Source: Calditrichota bacterium (GTDB lineage: Bacteria; Calditrichota; Calditrichia; RBG-13-44-9; J075). Taken from it: a stretch of DNA of 17,127 bases. The notes under the pieces are model-generated. The model did no database searches, was not told the origin of the DNA, and saw only the letters and a program-made list of their open reading frames with translations. Both the position numbers and the translations under genes were made by a program. Of the stretch, positions 1 through 8,900 are shown in pieces (position 1 is the first letter of the stretch; each line of letters opens with the position of its first letter). The stretch lies in contig JAJRYW010000188.1 in NCBI GenBank assembly GCA_024275555.1, positions 1 to 17,127 on the forward strand. Reading direction: 5' to 3'.

Positions 1-78
1 GGCAAACGGTTTCGTGTACCGACTTACAGCGGCAGAGAGGCCCCATACAGCCCCTCTGCCGTATTGAACACCGTTTAA
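1..78 (+). CDS. 3' end of an upstream gene, possibly a C-terminal FN3-type domain (partial)
   Basis: Frame 1 is open from the window edge to a TAA at 76-78 and gives 25 residues. The stretch containing FRVPTYSG followed by APYSPSAVLNTV resembles the last strands of a fibronectin type III domain, where a 'Y.V.A.SG..SPYS' pattern is usual. If so, this is the end of another secreted multidomain protein, but it has no T9SS sorting domain at its C terminus. A strong hairpin (31-40 with 51-60) lies inside the frame just before the stop. The fragment is too short for a firm call, and the open frame could be chance. Confidence 0.4.
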   Translation, partial: GKRFRVPTYSGREAPYSPSAVLNTV

Positions 79-101
79 TTCCAATAAAAACAATTTTACT
101 A

Positions 102-130
102 TTGATGATTTGCTCCCGATGCTGTATATT
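102..130 (+). promoter_or_regulatory. Sigma-70-type promoter of the first T9SS giant gene
   Basis: TTGATG at 102-107, a 17-nt spacer, and TATATT at 125-130. The same two hexamers with the same spacing occur upstream of the paralogue at 5655-5683, and the flanks are also alike (CAATTTT before, ACCGT after). Transcription would start near 137, leaving a leader of about 243 nt. Identical boxes in two diverged copies are the main support. Confidence 0.7.
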
Positions 131-211
131 CCTGACCGTACACGCTACGTAAACCGAATAAAACGTCATACTTATAGCTGATCTACACATCTCAGTATCC
201 TCAATATCCAG

Positions 212-240
212 AAGGAGGTGATGCCCCGGAACCGAGGTCT
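212..240 (+). promoter_or_regulatory. Distal SD-like leader element, copy 1
   Basis: AAGGAGGTGAT at 212-222 is complementary to 11 nt of the usual bacterial 16S rRNA 3' end, yet it lies 168 nt upstream of the real start at 380, which has its own GGAGG at 370-374. The element continues with GCC and ACCG..GT, and the same order of blocks recurs at 5796-5824 before the paralogue. An ATG at 221 opens a 25-codon frame, but it sits only 2 nt after GGAGG and has no counterpart in the second leader. A small hairpin with a TTTTT loop follows at 244-260. A ribosome standby site or a structured RNA regulator are possible readings. The rest of the 79-379 leader holds no gene that I can see. Confidence 0.5.
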
Positions 241-379
241 ATGTTGGCCTTTTTGGCTAATTCCGACTAGTATCGTTCTCTTCCTTTTCCAACCTTAATC
301 TACCCTCGAGAGAACATCGCTATGCACGGAAGTTATCTAAGTTAAACGTTGTATTACACCCAAATTAGTGGAGGAAAGT

Positions 380-3300
380 ATGAGCAGGTATTTAACAGCA
401 TTCTTGCTTCTGTTGCTCAGCGCCGCTTTTGTCTATGCGGAGAGCGAGGAGCAAGCCCAGGCACGCAATGCCAAAGCGATGCTCAGCCGGGCCCCGGTAA
501 GCAATAACGTAACCCCGGTAGAACAGCCGCTTCCCGGCTTCAGTAGTCTGATAGACGGCCCCGCCTATGGGGCGGAATTGCTCACCAACACCTGGTTGCG
601 AATTGATCTGGCCAACCCGGCCGGGGCAACCCCCATCGGCGCCACCACCGGCGACTTTTTCGGCGGCGATTTTGGGCCGCAAGGTGTGTTCTATGCGCTG
701 GATTTTAGCGCCAACACCCTGGTGATGATTGACACCGCCAACGGAACGGGAATTGTCATTGGCCCGGCCGCGCCCCAGGCCGGTCAGAGCTGGACCGGCT
801 TAAGCTATGATGAATCCAGCCAGACTATGTACGCGGTATCCACGGATATTGCCTCTTCCTGGATTTATACGGTGGACCTGGCCTCCGGCGCGGTAACCCC
901 GATTGGCTCGACGACCGACGCCCCGGGCCTGATTGATATCTCCGTCGGTCCTACCGGCGATATGTACGGTCACGATATCGTCAACGACGCCATTTACCTG
1001 ATCGATAAAGCCACCGGCGCAGCGACCATGGTGGGCTTAACCGGCTTTGACGCTAACTTCGCCCAGGGGATGGATTTTAATCCCATGACCGGCGATCTTT
1101 ATCTGGCCGCCTATAACAACGGAATTGGCGCCGCAGAACTCCGGCTGGTTGACCTGGCCACCGGCAACACCACCTTGATCGGCCCGATTGGCGCCGGTTC
1201 CGGTGTGGAAGTCGGCGCATTTGGCGTGGTCGGTACTGCCGCCGATGATCTGGACCCCAATCCTCCCGCAAACTTTACAGCTTATAGCGATTACACCAAT
1301 CCCAATGGGATGAGCTTAACCTGGGACGATCCGACTACGCTGGTAAACGGCACCCCGATCGCACCGGGCGACTTCACCATCGAGATTGAGCGCGACGGCG
1401 CTTTTGTCGCCTCGGTTGCCGGCGGCGTGGGCAGCTATAATGACGCCGGTCTGACGGACGGCCAGTTCTACACCTATGAAATTTACGCCAAACTGATCGC
1501 CAATGACAGCACCTCCACCCGGGTCAGCGCCGGATGGACAGCCGGCGGTTCCCCGATTCCCGAGGCCCCCAGCGGTTTGACGGTGGTGCAGGTTGGCGCC
1601 GACCTCCAATTCAATTGGACCAATCCCAGTCAAAACATCGACGGCACGCCCATGGATGATTTTGCCGGGATCAACCTCTATGAAGACGGAGCCTTAGCCG
1701 CCACTTTTACCCGCACCAGTTCCGACACCGGCGCTGCGGATATGGCGGTTTACACGCCTTCGGCGGGAACCCATGCCTATTGGATTACCGCGATTGACAA
1801 TGAAAGTCCTCAGAACGAATCCGATCCGACCGGGACCGTGTACTCCCCGCTGGCGCTTCCGTTCTTTGACGACTTCCAGGGCGGCCCGCCCATCCCCAAT
1901 CCCGGCTTCTGGCTGAATGTGGAAGCAACCGTGAGCGACAGCGCGGTAAATCCGCCTACCGCCCCCTGGTCCCTGACCCTGGACGGTTACCCGCATACGG
2001 CCCCGGAAACCGGCGATATTGTTACCCTTCTCCCGGTTGATCTGAGTGGACAGGCCGGCAACGGTATTGTGCTCTCCTACTGGTATCAGCCCCAGGGAAT
2101 CGGGAACGCCCCGGAAAGCGGAGATAGCCTGGCGATTGATTTCCTGAATGATTTGGGACAGTGGAAGACCGTGCGTCATTATCCCGGCACCCCCACAGCG
2201 CCATTCGTCAATGAGGTAATCAGCATTGATGGTGAAAACGCCGGCGCCGGCGCCACCTTCTTCCATAGCGGTTTCCAGATCCGTTTCCGGAACCTGGCCA
2301 CCGTCAGCACAACCAGCAAGTTTGATCACTGGTTTATTGATGATGTCTTCTTCGGTATTCCCAGCGCCGATCCGGTCATGGTGGTCGACCCGCTGGTATT
2401 AGAAGACACCTTGCTGGTGGGCGGCGCTACGACCCTGAACTTCAGCGTCTCCAATACCAGCCCCACTCCCAGCACCTTGACTTACACCATCACGGAGAAC
2501 CCGGCCGTCGGTTGGCTGAGCGTGAATCCTACCGGTGGAACGCTGGCGTCGAACGAAACCGATGTGATCGACGTGTCCTTGGATGCTTCCGGTCTGGCAG
2601 CCGGCGTCTATACCACCGACCTGGAAGTCGATGGAAACGACCCGGCCAATCCGCAGGATATTGTCACGGTAACCCTGGTGGTCAACGACGCCCCGGTGGT
2701 GGATTTCGATCCGGACTCCCTGTCCTGGACGCTCGATCCGGACCAGCAGGACTCTTCCGTGATGACCATTCTCAACAACGGCTCCGGCCCGCTCGATTTC
2801 TTCCTTCGGGACGAAGACGTGGTGACGGTTGCTAAAGTTGAAATCAACAAGCCGGCCGAACGCCGCTATCCGGCCTCCTATTACGGCCGCGAGATGGGCA
2901 AGTCCGAAATCGATCTCCGGCAGGGACGCTCCCCGGTCGACGGCTCCGGCGGCCCGGATAACTTCGGCTACCGCTGGATCGACAGCGATGAACCCGGCGG
3001 CCCGACCTTTAACTGGATTGATATTACCGGCAGCGGAACCCCCGTGTCGTTGAGTGATGATGATTTCATCGAAGTGGCCTTGCCGTTTACTTTCGAGTTT
3101 TACGGTGTTCCTCAATCGATGATCAAAATCGGTTCGAACGGCTATCTGACTTTTGGTCCGGATGGAACCGATTTCTCCAACGATCCTATTCCCGATCCGA
3201 ACGATCCCAATGATTTCATCGCTCCTTTCTGGGATGACCTGAACCCCAGCACCGGCGGAACCATTCATTACCTGGCCACGGCGACGGAATTCATCGTGCA

Positions 3301-5488
3301 GTACACCGATATTCAACCCTTCGGCGGCGGTTCTCCCTACACCTTCCAGGTGATTCTTAAGGCGGACGGCACCATGCTCTATCAGTACCTGAGCATGCAG
3401 GGCGACCTGGTCGATGCTACGATCGGAATTGAAGATGCGACCGGTTCCGATGGATTGGAAATCGTCTTCAATGCTCCCTATGTGCATGATAACCTGGCCA
3501 TTCGTATTGCCGCCGAATCCGGTTGGGTGAGCGAAAACCCGACTTCGGGAACCATTCCGGCCGGCGGTTCTGCCAACATCTGGATTATCGCCAACAGCAC
3601 CGGTCTCTTAGGCGGTTCCTATGCAGCCAACGTGATTATCGAAAGCAACGACCCGGTTACCCCGGATACCACCATGCCGGTCTTCCTGCATGTTACCGGA
3701 ACCCCGATTGTCGGCGCTTCGCCTAATCCGCTGGTCTTCCCCGATCCGGTTTTTGTGAACGGGTCTGACGACGCCGTTCTGACCGTGACCAACAGCGGTA
3801 ATATTGATCTGAACGTCAGCGATATTACTTCTTCCAACGGCGTCTTCTCGGTTGCTCCGACGAGTTTCTCCATTCCGCCCTTTGGCAGCATGGATGTTAC
3901 GGTGACCTTTGCACCGATTGCACCGGGAGTGGAAAGCGGAACCCTGACCATTGTCAGCGATGATCCGGCCAACCCGAACTTCCCGGTGGGTGTTGAAGGC
4001 ACCGGTATCCTCGGACCGGAAATCGCCGTGTCCCCGGATAGTATTAGTCAAACCCTCAATGCCGGCGATTCCACGGATGTAATTGTTACCATCGAAAATG
4101 TAGCCCCTGCCGGCGCAGCTAACCTGGATTGGTCGGCAAGCGTAGTAAGCAGCCTGGTCAACAATACCCTGGGTCTGCCCCCGGTTGATCCGGATGATGT
4201 GGTCTACGGTCCCGCCGAGCCTTCTCTGGACCGCGCCCCGGTAAACGCCGGGCAGGTGGGTCAAAGCCATGGCAACAACCCCATCGATGTAAGCAGCATT
4301 GCTTACGGTGCGGAACTGCTCAGCAATACCTGGTATCGCATCCCGCTGGCGGCCCCCAGCGCAGCTACTCCGTTGGGCGTCACTTCCGGCGATCTCTTTG
4401 GCGGCGACTTCGGTCCCAATGATGATTTCTATGCCCTCGACTATACCGCCAATACCCTGGTGATGATGGATACTTCTACGGGCGCCTCGACGGTGATTGG
4501 CCCCTCTACCCCGCAAGCCGGCCAAAGCTGGACCGGTTTAAGCTACGACGCCAGCACGGGAACCATGTTTGCCGTCAGTACGGATATTTCCAGTTCCTGG
4601 CTGTATACGGTAGATTTGGCTACCGGCGCAGTTACCCCGGTGGGCTCGACCAGCGACGCCCCGGGTCTGATTGACATCTCCGTTGGCCCGACCGGCGATA
4701 TGTATGGTCATGACATCGTCAACGACGCCATTTACCTGATCGATAAAGCCACCGGTGCAGCAACTATGGTTGGCTTAACCGGCTTTGACGCCAACTTTGC
4801 CCAGGGGATGGATTTCAACCCGGAAACGGGCGATCTGTTCCTGGCCGCCTATAACAACGCGGTTGGCGCAGCCGAGCTTCGTTTGGTTGACCTGGCTACC
4901 GGCAACACCGTGCTGGTCGGCCCGATTGGCGCCGGCAGCGGTGTGGAAGTTGGCGCATTCGGTGTTCCGGGCGCCTCGGCCGGCCAATTCATCAAACTGG
5001 TGGGTGCAACCTCCGGAACCATTGCACCGGGAGACGTGCAGGGCCTGACGGTGCGCCTGTTCGGTATCGATGCAACCAGCTCTCCGATGGATACGAGCTA
5101 TTCGGCAAATATCGAAATCAGCTCCAACGACGCCAGTGACCCGGTGGTGGTTATTCCGGTCTTCCTGCAAGTTGGCCCCACGGGTATCGAAGTTGATCTG
5201 CCCCTGCCGACAACTTTTGCAGTTAGCCCGAACTACCCGAACCCCTTCAACCCGAGCACAACCATTAACTTCCAACTGCCGGAAGCAGTGGATGTGAAAT
5301 TGGTAGTCTACAATGTGCTGGGCCAGAAGGTTCGCACGCTGGTGAACAAGTCCATGCAACCCGGCCATTATAAAACGACCTGGAATGGTCTCAATGACGC
5401 CGGTATGCAGGCTGCCAGCGGTATTTATATCTACCGCTTCGAAGCCGGCAACTTTAACAAAGTGCAGAAGATGATCTTGCTGAAATAA
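380..5488 (+). CDS. Giant T9SS-secreted multidomain protein with two propeller modules and a NIDO-like insert
   Basis: Encodes 1702 aa. ATG380 follows GGAGG with 5-nt spacing, so an in-frame GTG at 368 is rejected. Approximate order: signal peptide 1-20 (cut after VYA); five-bladed propeller-like module 60-287; FN3 294-390 and 393-490; jelly-roll/MAM-like 493-661; Ig/BACON-like 662-770; a second Ig-like domain split into 770-814 and 1046-1107 around a nidogen-like insert (about 861-1045, with the 'IGSNGYLTFG' and 'IAPFWDDL' patterns); ASH/choice-of-anchor-D type 1115-1210; a third Ig-like domain split into 1212-1256 and 1534-1599 around the second propeller (1308-1531); T9SS type A sorting domain 1609-1702 with YPNPFNPST. 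No cysteine and no enzyme motif are visible. The T9SS tail implies export through the outer membrane and surface attachment or release. A binding, adhesion or structural role is inference; the ligand is unknown. Confidence 0.9.
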   Translation: MSRYLTAFLLLLLSAAFVYAESEEQAQARNAKAMLSRAPVSNNVTPVEQPLPGFSSLIDGPAYGAELLTNTWLRIDLANPAGATPIGATTGDFFGGDFGPQGVFYALDFSANTLVMIDTANGTGIVIGPAAPQAGQSWTGLSYDESSQTMYAVSTDIASSWIYTVDLASGAVTPIGSTTDAPGLIDISVGPTGDMYGHDIVNDAIYLIDKATGAATMVGLTGFDANFAQGMDFNPMTGDLYLAAYNNGIGAAELRLVDLATGNTTLIGPIGAGSGVEVGAFGVVGTAADDLDPNPPANFTAYSDYTNPNGMSLTWDDPTTLVNGTPIAPGDFTIEIERDGAFVASVAGGVGSYNDAGLTDGQFYTYEIYAKLIANDSTSTRVSAGWTAGGSPIPEAPSGLTVVQVGADLQFNWTNPSQNIDGTPMDDFAGINLYEDGALAATFTRTSSDTGAADMAVYTPSAGTHAYWITAIDNESPQNESDPTGTVYSPLALPFFDDFQGGPPIPNPGFWLNVEATVSDSAVNPPTAPWSLTLDGYPHTAPETGDIVTLLPVDLSGQAGNGIVLSYWYQPQGIGNAPESGDSLAIDFLNDLGQWKTVRHYPGTPTAPFVNEVISIDGENAGAGATFFHSGFQIRFRNLATVSTTSKFDHWFIDDVFFGIPSADPVMVVDPLVLEDTLLVGGATTLNFSVSNTSPTPSTLTYTITENPAVGWLSVNPTGGTLASNETDVIDVSLDASGLAAGVYTTDLEVDGNDPANPQDIVTVTLVVNDAPVVDFDPDSLSWTLDPDQQDSSVMTILNNGSGPLDFFLRDEDVVTVAKVEINKPAERRYPASYYGREMGKSEIDLRQGRSPVDGSGGPDNFGYRWIDSDEPGGPTFNWIDITGSGTPVSLSDDDFIEVALPFTFEFYGVPQSMIKIGSNGYLTFGPDGTDFSNDPIPDPNDPNDFIAPFWDDLNPSTGGTIHYLATATEFIVQYTDIQPFGGGSPYTFQVILKADGTMLYQYLSMQGDLVDATIGIEDATGSDGLEIVFNAPYVHDNLAIRIAAESGWVSENPTSGTIPAGGSANIWIIANSTGLLGGSYAANVIIESNDPVTPDTTMPVFLHVTGTPIVGASPNPLVFPDPVFVNGSDDAVLTVTNSGNIDLNVSDITSSNGVFSVAPTSFSIPPFGSMDVTVTFAPIAPGVESGTLTIVSDDPANPNFPVGVEGTGILGPEIAVSPDSISQTLNAGDSTDVIVTIENVAPAGAANLDWSASVVSSLVNNTLGLPPVDPDDVVYGPAEPSLDRAPVNAGQVGQSHGNNPIDVSSIAYGAELLSNTWYRIPLAAPSAATPLGVTSGDLFGGDFGPNDDFYALDYTANTLVMMDTSTGASTVIGPSTPQAGQSWTGLSYDASTGTMFAVSTDISSSWLYTVDLATGAVTPVGSTSDAPGLIDISVGPTGDMYGHDIVNDAIYLIDKATGAATMVGLTGFDANFAQGMDFNPETGDLFLAAYNNAVGAAELRLVDLATGNTVLVGPIGAGSGVEVGAFGVPGASAGQFIKLVGATSGTIAPGDVQGLTVRLFGIDATSSPMDTSYSANIEISSNDASDPVVVIPVFLQVGPTGIEVDLPLPTTFAVSPNYPNPFNPSTTINFQLPEAVDVKLVVYNVLGQKVRTLVNKSMQPGHYKTTWNGLNDAGMQAASGIYIYRFEAGNFNKVQKMILLK
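560..1240 (+). repeat. Propeller module, first gene, N-terminal copy
   Basis: Encodes YGAELLTNTW through GAFGVVG. Five repeats of roughly 45 residues each carry a strand-turn of the form 'L-x-D-x-[TA]-x-G-x-[TI]-x-[LIV]-G' (WLRIDL, LVMIDT, IYTVDL, IYLIDK, LRLVDL). The first repeat is a half blade, which the C-terminal VEVGAFGV strand could close. The upstream linker contains RAPV, also seen before the C-terminal copies. Confidence 0.75.
4300..4972 (+). repeat. Propeller module, first gene, C-terminal copy
   Basis: Encodes YGAELLSNTW through GAFGVPG, a clear duplicate of the module at 560-1240. It is embedded inside the third Ig-like domain. It shares 41 identical bases with the N-terminal copy (977-1017 and 4715-4755), and at 4799-4950 it is almost identical to the C-terminal copy of the second gene. 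Confidence 0.75.
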
Positions 5489-5514
5489 AGAAAGTCTTCC
5501 CGCTTTCTTCTTTG

Positions 5515-5545
5515 CCCCGGCCAGTTCTCTGGTCGGGGTTTTTTT
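5515..5545 (+). terminator. Rho-independent terminator of the first giant gene
   Basis: CCCCGGCCA (5515-5523) pairs with TGGTCGGGG (5530-5538) with one G-U pair and a 6-nt loop, followed by seven T (5539-5545). It lies 26 nt after the stop codon, so the two giant genes are separate transcription units. Confidence 0.9.
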
Positions 5546-5654
5546 ATGAAGTTTAGAATACGGGAAGCCTACCCGTTTAGATGGTTTCCGCATTCCGCAG
5601 CCGGCCGTTGCCGGGCGGGAAAATTAGAAAACCAATTTCTTTTCAATTTTTATA
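5546..5654. other. Intergenic spacer without a recognised gene
   Basis: Between the terminator and the second promoter I see only a short hairpin (5560-5564 with 5572-5576) flanked by the direct repeat GTTTAG. A 69-codon open frame from 5546 runs through the promoter and has no ribosome binding site or recognisable protein character. Confidence 0.5.
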
Positions 5655-5683
5655 TTGATGGTTTTCCCGAGATGAGCTATATT
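5655..5683 (+). promoter_or_regulatory. Sigma-70-type promoter of the second T9SS giant gene
   Basis: TTGATG at 5655-5660, a 17-nt spacer, and TATATT at 5678-5683, the same as the copy at 102-130. The leader to ATG5924 would be about 234 nt. The sequence between promoter and gene has diverged strongly from the first leader except for the promoter, the distal AAGGAGGTG element and the final ribosome binding site. Confidence 0.7.
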
Positions 5684-5795
5684 CAACCGTTCACACACAT
5701 CTGCATTCTTTTCTTTTTGCCTGAACCTGTAACGGAAATCCTCTTTCAGGGATGAATACCAGCAATTTTTTGTTCAGCAAAAACCGTATACCGGA

Positions 5796-5824
5796 AAGGA
5801 GGTGGTCTGCCAGGCGACCGGTGT
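5796..5824 (+). promoter_or_regulatory. Distal SD-like leader element, copy 2
   Basis: AAGGAGGTG at 5796-5804 followed by T, GCC, ACCG and GT blocks, matching 212-240 with a 2-nt gap. It lies 128 nt before ATG5924, too far to be that gene's ribosome binding site, which is GGAGG at 5914-5918. No start codon sits at a normal distance behind it: the nearest in-frame ATG, at 5828, is 25 nt after the motif. GGTC at 5804-5807 can pair with GACC at 5816-5819. In both leaders the stretch after the element is pyrimidine-rich. Confidence 0.5.
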
Positions 5825-5923
5825 GGAATGAGTCTGCTTCCCCGACCCGCCCACTTAAAAATCTTACCCAGGTATTCTTTCCTAAATCCATTCTATTTTC
5901 TTATCCAATCTATGGAGGAACGT

Positions 5924-8900
5924 ATGAGCAGGTATTTAACAGCAATCTTACTTCTTTTCCTCGGCGCGGCATTAGTATATGCGGAGAGCGAGGAGCAGGC
6001 CCAGGCCCGCAATGCCAAAGCGATGCTCGGCCGTGCGCCGGTCAACAACAGCGCAACCCCGGCAGTGCAGTTGTTTCCCGGCTTCAGCAGCCTGATCGAC
6101 GGCCCGGCCTACGGGGCGGAATTGCTCACCAACGGCTGGCTGCGGATTGACCTGGCCAACCCGGCCGGGGCTACTCCTATCGGAACCACCACCGGCGACT
6201 ATTTCGGCGGCGATTTCGGCCCGCAGGGGGTGTTTTATGCCCTGGATTTTAGCGCCAACACCCTGGTAATGATCGACACGGCCAGCGGATCGGCGATTAC
6301 CATTGGTCCGGCAACGCCCCAGGTAGGGCATAGCTGGACCGGCCTCAGCTACGATGAATCCGGCCAGACCATGTATGCCGCTTCCACGAATATTGCCCAA
6401 TCGGCCCTTTATAGCATCGACCTGTCCAACGGTGCGGCAACCCTGATCGGCACAACTGCCGACGCCCCGGGGCTGATTGACATCTCTGTTGGCCCGACCG
6501 GGGATATGTACGGCCACGATATTGTCAACGACGCTATTTACCTGATCGATAAAGCCACCGGTGCCGCGACCATGATCGGTTCCACCGGCTTTGACGCCAA
6601 TTTTGCCCAGGGGATGGATTTTAATCCCATGACCGGCGATCTTTATCTGGCCGCCTATAATAGTTTGATCGGCGCTGCGGAACTCCGCCTGGTTGACCTG
6701 GCCACCGGCAACACCACCCTGATCGGCCCGATTGGCGCCGGCTCCGGTGTGGAAGTCGGCGCGTTCGGTGTGGTCGGCACTGGCGCGGACGACCTGGACC
6801 CCAATCCTCCCGCTAATTTTACCGCCTACAGCGATTACACCAATCCCACCGGCATGAGCTTAACCTGGGACGATCCGACCACATTGGTAAACGGTACGCC
6901 CCTCAATCCGGGAGATTTTACCATCGAGATCGAGCGCGACGGCGCTTTTGTGGCTTCGGTTTCCGGCGGAACCGGCAGTTATATGGACGCCGGTCTGACA
7001 GACGGCCAGTTCTATACCTACGAAATTTACGCCAAACTGATAGCCAATGACAGCACCTCCACCCGCGTCAGCGCCGGATGGACGGCCGGCGGCGCCCCGG
7101 TTCCCGATGCTCCGACAAGTTTTTCGGTAACCGCCACAGGAAGCGATCTGCAAATGAACTGGACCAGTCCCGCCCGCAACATCGACGGTACGCCCCTGGA
7201 TGATTTTGCCGGGATCAACCTCTATGAAGACGGCGCACTAGTGGCTACATTTGCCCGCACTGCCTCCGATACGGGAATAGTGGACAGCGCTCTTTATACT
7301 CCCCCGGCAGGAACTCATCAATACTGGGTAACGGCGATTGACAACGAATCTCCCCAAAATGAATCCGCCCCCAGCAACACCAGCTATTCGCCCATCGGTC
7401 TGCCCTTTTTTGATGATTTCCAATACGGGCCGCCGGCGCCCAATTCCGGTTTCTGGCTGAATGTGGAAGCAACCGTCAGCGACAGCGCCATCAATCCGCC
7501 CTCGACTCCCTGGTCTCTGACCATGGACGGCTATCCGCACAGCGCCCCGGAAACCGGCGACATCGTGACTATCCTGCCCCTGGATATGAGCGCCCAGGCT
7601 GGAAATGGTATTGTGCTCTCTTACTGGTATCAGCCCCAGGGAACCGGAAACGCCCCGGAAAGCGGGGATAGCCTGGCGATTGATTTCTTAAACGATTTGG
7701 GACAATGGAAAACGGTGCGGCACTATCCCGGAACCCCGCAGGTTCCTTTTGTGAACGACGTGATCAGCCTCGATTCCGAAGACCCGGGACCGGGAGCAAG
7801 CTTCTTCCATGCCGGATTTCAATTCCGCTTCCGCAACCGGGCCACGGTCAGCCAAAGCAGTAAGTTTGATCACTGGTTTATTGATAATATCTTTTTCGGC
7901 GTTCCCACGGCGGACCCGGTGATGCTGGTCAATCCGCTGGCGCTGACGGATACGGTCTTGGTGAACGGCTCAACAACTCTGAACTTTTCCGTCTCCAACA
8001 TCAGCCCGCTTCCCAGCACGCTGAACTTCACAATTACCGAGGATCCCGAGGTCTCCTGGCTGGATGCGGTTCCGGACAGCGGTATCCTGGCCTCGAATGA
8101 ATCCGCGACTATCGCGGTAAGCATGGATGCCGCCGGGTTGCCCGCCGGAACCTACAGCACCGATTTGATCGTAACCGGCAACGATCCCGCCAACCCGGAA
8201 GACACCGTTGCGGTTACCCTGGTGGTCAACGACGCCCCGGTGATCAGCGTAACGCCGGATACCATCGACGTCTCCCTGCCGCCGGATAGCAGCGTTACCC
8301 GCATCCTCACCGTGCAGAACACCGGCGCGGGCCCGCTCGATTTTGTGATCAACATTGAGCAGGCCGCCCTGGCAAAGGCGATTAAAATCAAATATGGGGA
8401 TCAGCAACTGAAAGGGTATGTGAGCCCGACCAATAACCTGCCTGATGAGGCAGATCCTGCCCGGGCGGCCGGGTTGCTCCGCAACAACATTCCCGACGGC
8501 TATCCGCCGTTTTTCCATGCGGGTAATTTAAGCGCCAATTTGCCGGAATTAATGTACTACAAATTCAACGAAGCGGGCCAGAACCAGACCGAGAATTTTG
8601 CCCTGCCGGGCAGCCCGGTGCCCCAGTTTGCCCAGGTATTGGGCGGCATGACCATGGGCGGCAACGGTCAATATGGCGCAGCCCTGATCGGCACCGGGGG
8701 ACCCTCCAGTTCCGACTATGTCGACACCGGCTGGCAGACCTCTATTAGCGGGGATTGGGCCATCTCCTTTTGGGTGAACAACATGCCCTCTACCACCCAA
8801 CTGCATTACTTCTGGGGCGACAACGACGCCAACAGTTTCCGCTGTTTTACCGGCGGTATTGCCGGCGCCAACAACCTGATGGTGCGTATGAGCGGCGTGT

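Noticed and set aside
221..298. A 25-codon leader peptide starting at ATG221 right after AAGGAGGTG
   Set aside because: The spacing to the SD-like sequence is too short, and the second leader has no matching frame.
2399..3487. Long open frames on the minus strand across the giant genes (for example 362, 305, 272 and 248 codons)
   Set aside because: They mirror the GC-rich codon pattern of the real genes, have no ribosome binding sites or recognisable domains, and recur at equivalent places in both paralogues.
5828..5923. A 32-residue N-terminal extension of the second giant protein
   Set aside because: No SD at 5828, not conserved in the paralogue, and it would bury the signal peptide that begins at 5924.
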